From positions 1-64,000 of the forward strand of contig DASYAE010000202.1 of NCBI GenBank assembly GCA_036501535.1: DNA of 64,000 nt. The letters run 5' to 3'. This document shows positions 1 to 8,404 of the stretch, in pieces. How positions within the stretch are numbered: the first letter of the stretch is position 1; every line of letters starts with the position of its first letter. The position numbers were made by a program, and so were the translations under genes. The notes beneath the pieces are model-generated. The model was not told the DNA's origin. It made no database searches and was given only the letters and a program-made list of their open reading frames with translations. The DNA comes from DASYAE01 sp036501535 (lineage in GTDB: Bacteria > Actinomycetota > Actinomycetes > Streptomycetales > Catenulisporaceae).

Positions 1-87
1 GGACTGCGCTGGGGAGGGCGGGCCCGCACCGAGTTCGCCCTCGCCGCATGACAACACATGAACCGGTCAATCAAACCGGCCAACGCA
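1..87. other. window edge, no assignable gene
   Basis: Lies downstream of the Lon-like protease gene. A minus-strand reading frame could begin with a GTG at about position 29 and run off the window edge, giving an Arg- and Pro-rich start. In related genomes a UPF0182 membrane protein often follows this protease, but nine codons are too few to identify it. Confidence 0.2.
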
Positions 88-1152
88 CTAGCAGGCCGGC
101 GGGGTCCTGCCCGCGTCAATGTCCTTCAACGCGTTGAGCGCGTCCTGCAGGGTGTTGACCTTCACCAGGGTCAGGCCGGCGGGTACGTTCTGCGCGGCCT
201 CGGAACAGTTGCCGCTCGGGGTGAGGAAGTAGACCGCGCCGTCGCGGCGGGCTCCGAGGGTCTTCATCTGCACGCCGCCGATCGCGCCGACGTTGCCGTT
301 CGCGTCGATGGTGCCGGTGCCGGCGATGATCTTGCCGTCGGCCAGGTTCCAGGCGGTCAGCTTGTCGATGATGCCCAGCGCGAACATCATCCCGGCGCTC
401 GGGCCGCCGACGCCGTTGAGCTGGATGTCCACCTGGAACGGGAAGGTGTTCTCGGTCTCGATGCCGATGCCGACCGAGGCCTTGCCGCTCGAGTTGCGGA
501 CGGTGCCCACCGGCACGCTGACCTGCTTGCCGTCCCGCTCGACCACGAAGGTCAACTGCTGGCCCGGCGTGACCTGCTGGACGGCCGCGGTCACCTGGCC
601 GAGCGCCGCGTTGCCGGTGGCGTTGATCCGGGCGCCGTCCACGGACACGATGGTGTCGCCCGGGTCGAGCTTGCTGTCGGCCGGCGAGCCGTCCTGCACC
701 TGGGCGATCTCCACGTCGGTCCCGGTCGGCTTGATGTTCAGCGCGGCGAGGGCCGCGGTGATCGCCTCGTCCTGGGAGTCGGTGAACTCCTGCTCGTTCG
801 TCGCGTCGCTCTGCTGCTGCGTGGTGTTCGGCGGGTAGATCGTCTCCTTGGGGACGATCGCCTCGTTCGAGTTCAACCAGCCGAGCAGCGCGGTGCCCAG
901 CGGCATCCGGTAGCTCTCGTCCGTCACGCCGACCGTGACCATGCGCAGCTCACCGCTCGTCGAGTAGGTCTTGTGGCCGGTGATGGTGACCAGCGGGGTG
1001 CTGTTGTAGGTGCCGAGCACATTGAATGTCGGGCCGGGCGTCATCTCCGCGTAGGGCACCGGCATGAGCAACGCTGTCAACAGAAAGGCGGCAAGCAGAA
1101 CGCCCGAGACGGTGAGCGTGGTGATACGGCGACGCGGCATAAGCACGACCAT
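88..1152 (-). CDS. Membrane-anchored PDZ / Lon-like serine protease (YlbL family)
   Basis: A 354-residue protein. One N-terminal transmembrane helix follows a basic start, then a PDZ domain (roughly residues 140-210, with the PGDTIVSVDG core) and a C-terminal Lon-type (S16) proteolytic domain. The expected Ser-Lys dyad is visible: Ser252 in GGPSAGMM and Lys297 in GGVQMKTLG. No AAA domain is present, as in the YlbL branch. The product is probably held on the outer face of the membrane and degrades or processes envelope proteins; its substrate is unknown. The start could instead be the ATG at 1140, which still leaves a complete membrane anchor. It is the last gene of a minus-strand run with a small membrane protein, MoaE and an SDR. 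Confidence 0.9.
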   Translation of the reverse strand: MVVLMPRRRITTLTVSGVLLAAFLLTALLMPVPYAEMTPGPTFNVLGTYNSTPLVTITGHKTYSTSGELRMVTVGVTDESYRMPLGTALLGWLNSNEAIVPKETIYPPNTTQQQSDATNEQEFTDSQDEAITAALAALNIKPTGTDVEIAQVQDGSPADSKLDPGDTIVSVDGARINATGNAALGQVTAAVQQVTPGQQLTFVVERDGKQVSVPVGTVRNSSGKASVGIGIETENTFPFQVDIQLNGVGGPSAGMMFALGIIDKLTAWNLADGKIIAGTGTIDANGNVGAIGGVQMKTLGARRDGAVYFLTPSGNCSEAAQNVPAGLTLVKVNTLQDALNALKDIDAGRTPPAC

Positions 1153-1251
1153 AATGCACGCGCTCTGCGGTAAGGCGCCGGGGCGTTGTGGCCCACAAAT
1201 CACTCACCGGGGCGAGTGACCAAGCAGCGATGCCTGGTCGGACTGCGTGGA

Positions 1252-1503
1252 TCAGGCTCGGTGTTGCACCTCGTCAGGCTCCGAGGTCGGGAAGACGCGT
1301 ACGTCCCCGATTGCAGCACCGTCCGCACCGCTGGTCGCGCCATGATTCTGGGTGCGGGCGAGCAGACTCAGGGCACGTCCGTACCGCTGTGTGGTGAACA
1401 TGTCTTCGCGGCCCCGGCGCAGCCGTCGGCCGATCGCCGCCACCAGGGTCGCGATCGCCACCGCCGCTATGGGCACCGCCCACCAGACCAGGATGCCGAG
1501 CAT
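1252..1503 (-). CDS. Small single-pass membrane protein, unknown function
   Basis: An 83-residue protein with one strongly hydrophobic helix at residues 2-24, followed by a basic stop-transfer stretch (GRRLRRGRED) and a polar cytoplasmic tail. The ATG lies 15 bases after the moaE stop on the same strand, so it is likely co-transcribed with moaE. I do not recognise a family. Small proteins of this shape are common beside actinobacterial moaE and YlbL-type genes, but that gives no function. Codon use resembles its neighbours, which supports a real gene. Confidence 0.65.
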   Translation of the reverse strand: MLGILVWWAVPIAAVAIATLVAAIGRRLRRGREDMFTTQRYGRALSLLARTQNHGATSGADGAAIGDVRVFPTSEPDEVQHRA

Positions 1504-1518
1504 GCCCGGAAGCCTAGG

Positions 1519-1956
1519 TCAGACGCCCACCCAGGTGTGGGAGCCGTCCCGGAACAGCTCGCGTTTCCAGATCGGCACCTCCTGCTTGAGCAGGTCGATC
1601 AGGGCGCGGCAGGCCACGAAGGCCTGGGTCCGGTGCGCCGCGGCGGCCGCGACGACCACGGCGGTCTCACCGATCGCCAGTTCGCCGGTGCGGTGGACGG
1701 CGGCCAGGTTCACCTCGGGGTGCTCCGCGGCGATCTTCTCGGCGACCGACCTCAGGGACTCGAGCACGGTCGGGTGAGCCGTGTACTCCAGTTCGGTGAC
1801 CTCGGCGCCGGGCCGGTCGGGCGTGTGGTCCCGGACGACGCCGAGGAAGAGCGCGATCGCGCCGGCGCGCGGGTCGGTGACCGCGTGCACGACCTCGTCG
1901 ATGGAGAGCGGGGTCGCTCTGACATCGATGAGGCGGATCTGGTCGTTCGTGGTCAC
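1519..1956 (-). CDS. moaE: Molybdopterin synthase catalytic subunit MoaE
   Basis: A 145-residue protein, the usual MoaE length. MoaE is the large subunit of molybdopterin synthase. It transfers sulfur from MoaD thiocarboxylate to precursor Z (cyclic pyranopterin monophosphate) to make molybdopterin in the cytosol. The family signature is present near the C-terminus: LLKQEVPIWKRE carries the conserved lysines of the active site, and FLGVVRDHT is the typical N-terminal core. The GTG at 1956 was chosen because a GCGAGAA sequence lies about 9 bases upstream and the length fits. An ATG at 1995 would add 13 residues. No moaD is seen in the window, so the partner must be encoded elsewhere. Confidence 0.92.
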   Translation of the reverse strand: MTTNDQIRLIDVRATPLSIDEVVHAVTDPRAGAIALFLGVVRDHTPDRPGAEVTELEYTAHPTVLESLRSVAEKIAAEHPEVNLAAVHRTGELAIGETAVVVAAAAAHRTQAFVACRALIDLLKQEVPIWKRELFRDGSHTWVGV

Positions 1957-2036
1957 CGGTACATTCTCGCAGTCCCCATGACCATGACTAAGCATCCGTG
2001 CGACGTTTTTGTTTCCGATGCGTGCGCTGCGCGCGG

Positions 2037-3134
2037 TCAGTTGCCCGTACGACGCTTCTTGCGCGCGCGGTGTACGAGGGCGGCAGTGCCCACGATGGCG
2101 ACCGTGGCGCCCGCCGCGCCGAGCGAGGCCGCGGCGTCCTTCTTGCCGAGGCGGCGGGCCAGCGCGGCGTGGTGTCCCGTGATCTCGCTGAGCAGCGCGT
2201 CGAAGGCCTCGGTGTTGCTCCGAGCGGGGCGCCATCCGGTCGCCTTAATCCGTTCGGTCGACACCACCCAGGGATGCATGACGTACTGCAGATCGGTGGC
2301 CGGAGCCGGGGTGAGGTGCAGGTGGTGCAGCCGTTCGGCGGCACCGAGGGCGAGCGCTTCGGGCAGTTCCAGGCGGCGGATGCCGGAGAGCTCCTCGATC
2401 TCCTGCTGGCTCAGCCAGCCGTCGCTCGCCACCGTGGCCGGGCCGTCGATCTCGCCGAGGGCGCAGTGGACCAGCGCGTCGGCCAGGTCGTCGACGTGGC
2501 AGAACTGCCAGTACGGCTCGGTGTCCTTGACCACCAGCAGCCGGGGCGCCTCGAAGTGCCGGGTGAACACGGTGTCCACGCCGGGCCCGACGAGCACGGC
2601 CGGCCGCAGCACCGTGACCGCGAGGCCGGGATGCGCCTTGGGCGCCCGTTCGGCCAGGCGTTCGATCTCCAGGAAGTCGCCGATCAGCGAGCCGCCCGGA
2701 ACCGCGCGCAGCGGGGCGTCCTCGGCGAGCGGCACCGGGTTGTCGGGGTACGCGCCGTAGACCGCGGCGCTGGTGAAGAGCACGACCCGTTCGACTCCGG
2801 CAGCGGCGGCCGCGGTCAGCACGGTCTGCGCACCGCGCACGTTCCAGGCGGTGCGCTTCGACGGCTCGGTGTCGAGGGACATGTCCATGTCGGCGTGAAC
2901 GACCACGTCGATACCGGTGAGACGGCCGGCGAGGCCCGGGTCCCGGGCGTCGGCGGCCCGGTAGACGACACCCGGCAGGTCGACGGGGCGCAGGTCGAGG
3001 CCGATCGTTCGGCGCACCTCGGTGTTCGCGGCCAGCCGGACCGCCACGGCGGCGCCGATCCCGTCCGCTGCACCGGTCACCGCGACGACCGGGCGCCCTG
3101 CGCCGCGGCGGCTGTTGTCTGCCGGGGAACTCAC
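2037..3134 (-). CDS. NAD-dependent epimerase/dehydratase (extended SDR)
   Basis: A 365-residue protein. The N-terminus has the Rossmann glycine motif of extended short-chain dehydrogenases (VTGAADGIGAAVAVRL), and a YG motif follows the serine strand in LFTSAAVYGAY. The canonical catalytic YxxxK is not clear: the equivalent region reads FLEIERLAERA. It may therefore be a divergent SDR that binds NAD(P) without classical catalysis. The C-terminus (about residues 330-365) has a short hydrophobic alanine-rich helix followed by basic residues, perhaps a membrane contact. The GTG at 3134 was preferred because a GGAGA sequence sits 6 bases before it; a GTG at 3140 is also in frame. The substrate cannot be named. 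It heads the moaE run. Confidence 0.8.
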   Translation of the reverse strand: MSSPADNSRRGAGRPVVAVTGAADGIGAAVAVRLAANTEVRRTIGLDLRPVDLPGVVYRAADARDPGLAGRLTGIDVVVHADMDMSLDTEPSKRTAWNVRGAQTVLTAAAAAGVERVVLFTSAAVYGAYPDNPVPLAEDAPLRAVPGGSLIGDFLEIERLAERAPKAHPGLAVTVLRPAVLVGPGVDTVFTRHFEAPRLLVVKDTEPYWQFCHVDDLADALVHCALGEIDGPATVASDGWLSQQEIEELSGIRRLELPEALALGAAERLHHLHLTPAPATDLQYVMHPWVVSTERIKATGWRPARSNTEAFDALLSEITGHHAALARRLGKKDAAASLGAAGATVAIVGTAALVHRARKKRRTGN

Positions 3135-3467
3135 AAGCACTCTCCATTTGTTATTACAGTCGCGAAGCGCGTCTCACAGCCATTGTCGGACCCCCGGCAA
3201 CCCGCCGGTGCACCGCACGGGTTGAAGACTTGCTGCGCCGCCGTAAAGTCATGTCCGGCGACTTGGGCGCGGAAGGAACAGAACGCGGCACACTCGCCGT
3301 CGGGGCCGGGCGTTTCGGGCTCCGCCGGACGGGTGCGGCGGCGGAGCGCGGGCCGTGCCGTTCTCGTTCCGCCCGGTCCGTCCCGTGTCGCCAACGGCTC
3401 TTCCCCATCCAACCGTCAGAGCCACCGGAGCCACGCTCCAGTGTGGACGATCGTCTCGAGGTTCGAC
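3135..3467. other. Divergent intergenic region
   Basis: About 330 bases between the divergently read SDR and metalloprotease-family genes. It should hold both promoters. I saw no convincing -10/-35 pair, repeat or RNA structure. Reading frames that cross it look like shadows. Confidence 0.4.
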
Positions 3468-5036
3468 GTGAGCGACCACCCGGAAAACATCCCGCCCGCC
3501 GACGACGGCGAGCCGGAGCCCGTGCCCTTCGAGGATGTCGTCAAGGGGCTCGAGGGCCTCGGCGCGGATGTGGAGCGCGAGGAGCGGGAGTCCGAACGCG
3601 AGCGGGAGCGGCAGGCGCAGGCCGAGCGCGAGGCCCGCGAGGAGCAGGAGTCCGGCCAGGGCGGCGACGCGCTGTCCGGGCTGCTCGGCGCACTCGGGCT
3701 GGGCGGGGCGGGCCGCGGCGGCGAGTCCGGCGGCCCCGACATCGGCGAGGCGCTGCGCGGCCTGGCCTCGGGCTTCGGGCAGATGCCGGGCTTCGACCCG
3801 CAGATGTTCATGATGATGATGAACCGGATCCAGTCGCTGATCAACAGCGGCGAGGGGCCGGTGAACTGGCCGCTGGCGCAGGACGTGGCGCGCACCGTCT
3901 CGGCCGCGCAGCCGGATCCGACGCCGACCCGCGGGGAGCTCGGGCCGATCGAGGACGCGGTGCGGCTGGCCGAGCACTGGCTGGACGGGGTGACCGAGCT
4001 GCCGGCCGGCACCACCGGGGCGCTGGCCTGGAGCCGGGCGGACTGGATCGAGCAGACCCTGCCGGTGTGGAAACAGCTGGTCGAGCCGGTGGCCGAGCGG
4101 ATGACCGGGGCGATGTCCGAGCTGCTGCCGCAGGAGGCGGCCGCGACGCCGGTCGGCGGGATCATCAAGCAGATGGGCGGCTCGCTGTTCGGGCAGCAGG
4201 TCGGCACCGCGCTGGCGCAGCTGGCCACCGAGGTGCTCGGCTCCTCGGACATCGGCCTGCCGCTCGGCCCGGACGGCAAGGCGGTGCTGCTGCCGGCGAA
4301 CGTGGCGGCCTTCGGCGGGGGCCTCGAGCTGCCGGCGAACGACGTGCGACTGTATCTGGCGCTGCGTGAGACGGCCTACCACCGGCTGTTCGCGCACGTG
4401 CCGTGGCTCAAGTCACACGTGCTCGGCGCGGTCGAGGCATATGCGCGCGGCATCGCGGTGGACCAGAGCCGGATCGAGGAGATGATGCGCAACGCGCAGA
4501 GCCCCGAGGGCCTGGCGGGCCTGCAGGGCATGCTCGAGGAAGGGCTCGTCTTCACCGCGCCGGACACGCCGCAGCAGCGGGCTGCGCTGGCCCGGCTCGA
4601 GACGATACTGGCGCTGACCGAGGGATGGGTCGACGCGGTGGTCAACGCGGCGGCTGCGCCTAATCTGCCGTCGGCTTCGGCGCTGCGCGAGACGTTGCGG
4701 CGTCGCCGGGCGACCGGCGGCCCGGCCGAGCAGACGTTCTCCGCGCTGGTGGGCCTGGAGATGCGGCCGCGGCGGCTGCGGGACGCGGCGCGGATGTGGG
4801 CGTCGCTGGCGGACGCGCGCGGGATCACCGGCCGCGACGCGCTGTGGGCGCACCCGGACCTGCTGCCGACGGCGGAGGACCTGGACGACCCGGACGGGTT
4901 CGTGCACCGGGACGACGAGTTGAACCTGGACGACCTGACGTCCGGGGAGCAGAAGCGCGACGGTGACGACGACGCGGATGACACGCGCGGCGAGACCGAC
5001 GGCGAGGACGGCGAGGACGGCGAGGACGGGAGCTGA
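3468..5036 (+). CDS. Zinc-dependent metalloprotease-family protein (TIGR03624/DUF2342-like)
   Basis: A 522-residue protein of the actinobacterial family annotated as putative hydrolase or zinc metalloprotease. The N-terminus is highly charged and likely helical (Glu/Arg-rich, residues 30-60), followed by a Gly-rich segment and the conserved core. The hallmark helix at residues 300-308 reads RETAYHRLF, followed by AHVPWLKSH. As I recall the family, this helix usually reads RExAHxRLF, so the conserved His is replaced by Tyr304 with a His one place later. The C-terminus is acidic with three GED tripeptide repeats. The GTG at 3468 follows a GAGG sequence with good spacing; an earlier GTG at 3441 is possible. 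It is transcribed alone. Confidence 0.8.
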   Translation: MSDHPENIPPADDGEPEPVPFEDVVKGLEGLGADVEREERESERERERQAQAEREAREEQESGQGGDALSGLLGALGLGGAGRGGESGGPDIGEALRGLASGFGQMPGFDPQMFMMMMNRIQSLINSGEGPVNWPLAQDVARTVSAAQPDPTPTRGELGPIEDAVRLAEHWLDGVTELPAGTTGALAWSRADWIEQTLPVWKQLVEPVAERMTGAMSELLPQEAAATPVGGIIKQMGGSLFGQQVGTALAQLATEVLGSSDIGLPLGPDGKAVLLPANVAAFGGGLELPANDVRLYLALRETAYHRLFAHVPWLKSHVLGAVEAYARGIAVDQSRIEEMMRNAQSPEGLAGLQGMLEEGLVFTAPDTPQQRAALARLETILALTEGWVDAVVNAAAAPNLPSASALRETLRRRRATGGPAEQTFSALVGLEMRPRRLRDAARMWASLADARGITGRDALWAHPDLLPTAEDLDDPDGFVHRDDELNLDDLTSGEQKRDGDDDADDTRGETDGEDGEDGEDGS

Positions 5037-5108
5037 CCCGGGAGCCGGGCTCAGTGCCGAGCACAGCGCCGAGCACAGCGCAGGGCTCAGCAGGCTGAGA
5101 AGGAACGT

Positions 5109-5131
5109 CCGCACCGGGTCGGCCGGTGCGG
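5109..5131. terminator. Hairpin between convergent genes
   Basis: A perfect 9-base stem (CCGCACCGG with its complement) and a 5-base loop, between the ends of the metalloprotease-family gene and the sulfurtransferase gene. It could terminate either strand. There is no U-tract, as is usual in high-GC actinobacteria. Confidence 0.5.
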
Positions 5132-5186
5132 GCCGTCGGCGCGTGAGGCCGGGCTGATTTCCGAGCTGGTTTCGCCGTGCGGCGGG

Positions 5187-6125
5187 TCACTCGCCGCGGG
5201 CGACCGGGCGGGTCGGGTCGGTGATCCAGTCGGACCACGAGCCGGCGTAGAGCGACGCCGGGATGCCCGCGAGGTAGAGCGACAGCACTTCGTGAGCCGC
5301 CGTCACACCCGAGCCGCAATAAGCACCGACCGGACGGCTGCCCGACGCGCTCACGCCGAGCGTGGCGAAGCGGGTCCGCAGCGTCTGCGGGTCCAGGAAG
5401 CGGTCGTCCGGGCCGACGTTCTCGCCGGTGGGCGCGCTGACTGCGCCGGGAATGTGGCCGGCCACCGGGTCGACCGGCTCGATCTCGCCGCGGAACCGGG
5501 CCGCGGCGCGGGCGTCGAGCAGGACGCTCTCGGCCGCGAGCTTGGCCGCGCCGTCCGCGTCGATGAGCGGCATGCCGCCGGGGACCGCGGTGAAGTCGCC
5601 GGGCGGGTCCGCCTTCTCAGGACCGGGGCCGGTCTCCACGGACCGGTTCGACGCGGTCCACGACGCGTATCCGCCATCGAGCACGCGTACGTCGCGGTGC
5701 CCGTAGTAGCGCAACAGCCACCACGCACGGGCGGCGCTTGTCGAGTCCGCCGCGTCATAGACGACCACGGTCCGGTCGTTGGATACGCCGAGGCTGCGCA
5801 TCGTCGTCTGGAAGGTGTCCGGGCCGGGCAGCGGGTGGCGGCCGCCGATGCCGGGCGGCGCGGCCAGCTGCGTGTCGAGGTCGACGAAGTGGGCGCTCGG
5901 GATGTGCCCGGAGCGGTAGGCGTCGCGGCCGGGCGGACCGGCGAGCGACCAGCGCACGTCGAGCAGCGCGAGCGGGGCCGGGCCGGCCGGCCCGTCGGCG
6001 CCGCCTCCGATCAACCGCGCAAGCTCGTCCGCGCCGACCAGCAAGCCGCCGGTCGAGAAGCCCGAGTCGCTGCCGCCGCCCATCTCTCCGCTGCCCATCT
6101 CTCCGCCGCCCATGTCACTGCCCAT
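5187..6125 (-). CDS. Thiosulfate/3-mercaptopyruvate sulfurtransferase (double rhodanese)
   Basis: A 312-residue protein with two rhodanese domains. The N-terminal, inactive-type domain covers about residues 25-150 (LLDVRWSLAG, SGHIPSAHFVDLD, VVVYDAADS). The C-terminal catalytic domain covers about 170-305 and has the nucleophilic cysteine in GAYCGSGVTA, which is expected to form the persulfide. Its CGSGVTA loop matches the SseA-type sulfurtransferase loop. The first 20 residues are a Gly/Met/Glu low-complexity stretch with repeated GGGEMG-like units and carry no function I can see. The ATG at 6125 was chosen; its stop-to-start distance from the upstream phosphatase-family gene is 16 bases, so the two are probably one operon. 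Confidence 0.88.
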   Translation of the reverse strand: MGSDMGGGEMGSGEMGGGSDSGFSTGGLLVGADELARLIGGGADGPAGPAPLALLDVRWSLAGPPGRDAYRSGHIPSAHFVDLDTQLAAPPGIGGRHPLPGPDTFQTTMRSLGVSNDRTVVVYDAADSTSAARAWWLLRYYGHRDVRVLDGGYASWTASNRSVETGPGPEKADPPGDFTAVPGGMPLIDADGAAKLAAESVLLDARAAARFRGEIEPVDPVAGHIPGAVSAPTGENVGPDDRFLDPQTLRTRFATLGVSASGSRPVGAYCGSGVTAAHEVLSLYLAGIPASLYAGSWSDWITDPTRPVARGE

Positions 6126-6141
6126 CGCGTCGACCACTCGC

Positions 6142-7485
6142 TTATCGTCGCACCTCGAGGAATGGAACAAGCTGCTCGGCCGCGGTCATCGAGCCGTGCA
6201 TGCCGATCTGCCGGGCGTCGACCGCCTCGCGCTCGGTGGCGGTGATCGCCCAGTCGCTGGACATCGCGACCACCACGTCGCCGATCCGCTCGGCGAAGCC
6301 GGGGTCGACCCGGGGGCCGAACCAGCCCTCCTCGATGGCCGCGCGCCGGGAGCGCACCTCGGCCAGCCCGTCGAGCCGCTCGGCCCAGATGGCCAGCACG
6401 TCGCGGGCCGCGCCGGGCTGCGCGTAGACGTGCCGGGCCCTGGCCTCGCCGCCGAGCAGCGCCACGCCGGCGCACAGCTCGGGGTCGTTGTCCACGTCGA
6501 TGCGGTGCTCCTGCGGCACGTTCACCATGCCGTGGTCGGCGACCACGTACAGCGCGCTGTCCCGCGGAAGCCGCTCGGCCAGCCACTGCACCAGCGAGTC
6601 GACGTAGCGCAGCTGGTCGAGCCAGGCCGGCGAGGCGACCCCGGCGGTGTGACCGACGAAATCAAGGTCCGAATAGTAGAGGTAGACCAGGCCGGGACCG
6701 GCGGCCTCGAGCGCGTCGAGGGCGTCGGCGGCGCGCTGGTGCGGCGGCTCGGCGCCGGCGAAGCGGGCGCCGCGGAAGACCGAGCGGGTCAGGCCCGAGT
6801 CGGCGAACCGGGGCGAGGTCACGTGGGTGACGGCCAGCCCGGACCGGGCGAACCGCTCCCACATGGTCTCCTTCGCCTGCCACACGAAGGGGTCGACGTC
6901 CTGGTCCCACTTCAGGAAGTTCATCAGCCTGCCGCTGCCGGGCACGGCGAGCCGGTAGCCGAGCATGCCGTGCGCGCCCGGCGTCAGGCCGGTGCCGATC
7001 GACGACAGCGAAGTCGAGGTGGTGGACGGGAATCCGGCGGTGAGCGTGTGGCCGCGGTCGTCTTCCGCGGCGAGCAGGCTGCTGAGGTAGGGCGCCGAGT
7101 CGGGGTGAGCGGCGATCAGCTCGCTGCCCATGCCGTCGATCAGGAACAGGCAGGCGCGGCGGACCGGTTCGAGCACGAGGTCGGCGCACGGGCGCCTGAG
7201 GGTGGGCTGAACGGGTGTCATGTTCGGCGCGGGGTAATCCGATTGTGGCAAGTAACCCGAACCGGTGAGACCTGCCGGGCGGTCGGACGCCCCGGGATCA
7301 GCACCGGCATAAGCGCTGGGATAAGCACCGGGATCCGCGCCCGAATCCGTGGGCGCACCGGCCTTGGGCACGCCGAGGGCGACGCCGATCGCTGGGAGCA
7401 CGTCGTTGAGCGAGCCGCCCTGATAGCACGGCAGGTCCAAACCGGCCGCGAGCGGTGCGGCCCGGCGGCCCGCCTCGGCGTCCAT
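6142..7485 (-). CDS. Alkaline-phosphatase-superfamily protein (nucleotide pyrophosphatase-like)
   Basis: A 447-residue protein. The metal-binding motifs of the superfamily are visible: LFLIDGMGSEL (first Asp), FPSTTSTSLSSIGTG (nucleophilic Thr/Ser), YYSDLDFVGHTAG and VVADHGMVNVP. It should hydrolyse a phosphodiester or phosphomonoester; the substrate is unknown. The start is the ATG at 7485, which has a GGGAGG sequence just upstream, lies 11 bases after the DUF5998 stop and restores the conserved SLNDVLPAIGVALGV N-terminus. Between that and the core is an unusual linker (about residues 50-85) rich in Gly, Ala, Asp, Pro and Tyr with an imperfect GADPGA repeat. An internal ATG at 7221 would give a 359-residue protein lacking this part. 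No signal peptide is seen, so it is probably cytoplasmic. Confidence 0.87.
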   Translation of the reverse strand: MDAEAGRRAAPLAAGLDLPCYQGGSLNDVLPAIGVALGVPKAGAPTDSGADPGAYPSAYAGADPGASDRPAGLTGSGYLPQSDYPAPNMTPVQPTLRRPCADLVLEPVRRACLFLIDGMGSELIAAHPDSAPYLSSLLAAEDDRGHTLTAGFPSTTSTSLSSIGTGLTPGAHGMLGYRLAVPGSGRLMNFLKWDQDVDPFVWQAKETMWERFARSGLAVTHVTSPRFADSGLTRSVFRGARFAGAEPPHQRAADALDALEAAGPGLVYLYYSDLDFVGHTAGVASPAWLDQLRYVDSLVQWLAERLPRDSALYVVADHGMVNVPQEHRIDVDNDPELCAGVALLGGEARARHVYAQPGAARDVLAIWAERLDGLAEVRSRRAAIEEGWFGPRVDPGFAERIGDVVVAMSSDWAITATEREAVDARQIGMHGSMTAAEQLVPFLEVRR

Positions 7486-7496
7486 CCCGCCTCCCG

Positions 7497-8138
7497 CTAC
7501 CCGTGGGCCGCCGACGGCGGGAGCACCGACTGGTTGCCGACCGTCGCGGCGGCCAGCGCGCGGGCGAAGTCGAGCGTGTCGCGTACCGCGTCCGGCCCAT
7601 CGGCTCCGGTGGATACGCGCAGCGAGAGGTCGTCGCGGGTGACCGTGCCGGTGTATCCGTGGTCGGCGTCGCAGTTCGGGTCGGCGCAGCCGGCCGGCTC
7701 CAGGTCGATCCGGCCCACCGCACCCCAGCCGACGGTCAGCACCACCTCGCGCGGGAGCGTGCCGCGCACGTGCCTGGCCGGATCGTCGACGACCCGGGTG
7801 ACCACGACGGTGGAGACCTGGTCGAGCCGGACGGTCTCGGTCGAGGTGGAGGCGTACGAGCCGACCTGCGAGTCGACCCCGTCCAGCTCCGGCTCGGTGC
7901 CGTGCTCGTCGGTGTGGCCGACGATCAGGCGGCGGGCCGTGAGCGCGAGGACGGTGACGTGCCGGCGCACCTCCTCCGCGTCGAAGGTGGTCTCCTGGTG
8001 CACCAGATGGCTGATCACCGGTTCGCCGCCGAGCGCGCTCTCGACCGCCTCGGCGACCAGGGCCGGGTAATAGCCGCTGCGTTCGATGGATGCCAGCAGC
8101 CGGGGGTCGATCGAGCCGGCGTCGGTGGTGTGGGGCAT
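7497..8138 (-). CDS. DUF5998 family protein
   Basis: A 213-residue cytoplasmic protein of an actinobacterial family of unknown function. It begins with a helical region (SIDPRLLASIERSGYYPALV) and continues with a beta-rich core (VLALTARRLIVGHTDE, VVVTRVVDD) that reads like a PH-like or lipocalin-like sandwich. A pair of cysteines sits in CADPNCDADHG, so a bound metal is possible. The ATG at 8138 gives the expected N-terminus. It is first in the operon with the phosphatase-family and sulfurtransferase genes, and is read divergently from the topoisomerase gene. The same neighbourhood appears in Streptomyces as far as I recall. Function is unknown. Confidence 0.82.
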   Translation of the reverse strand: MPHTTDAGSIDPRLLASIERSGYYPALVAEAVESALGGEPVISHLVHQETTFDAEEVRRHVTVLALTARRLIVGHTDEHGTEPELDGVDSQVGSYASTSTETVRLDQVSTVVVTRVVDDPARHVRGTLPREVVLTVGWGAVGRIDLEPAGCADPNCDADHGYTGTVTRDDLSLRVSTGADGPDAVRDTLDFARALAAATVGNQSVLPPSAAHG

Positions 8139-8404
8139 GGGCCAATCCTCGCACCGAACCGGCCGCTGCGCGTACACCGGCTGCAGCGCGCCTCGGCCGG
8201 AGCCGCCCCCGCCGCCGCGCGTCGCGCCCCGGCGAGCCGTTCCGCGCCCTGGGGCCTGTTCGACCCTGGCGAACCGGTGTGTCGGAGCCTGGGTCCAAAC
8301 TGGGCGGTGGCAGGAGATCCGAGGGCACTAAAATCCGTCCGTCCCACGTGTCCCTTACGCGTGGGCCGAGGCCGAGAGCACAGCAGGAGCGAGGAGCGCG
8401 ATAA

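Noticed and set aside
1..57. Start of a UPF0182-type gene on the minus strand
   Set aside because: Only about nine codons would lie in the window and they carry no identifying motif.
58..1173. Long plus-strand reading frame over the Lon-like protease
   Set aside because: It is Arg/Gly/Val-rich with no recognisable domain and mirrors the real gene; typical of antisense frames in high-GC DNA. The same applies to the many other long overlapping frames.
1998..3467. N-terminal extension of the metalloprotease-family protein
   Set aside because: It is antisense to the SDR gene and lacks any conserved motif; GTG at 3468 has a ribosome site and matches family length.
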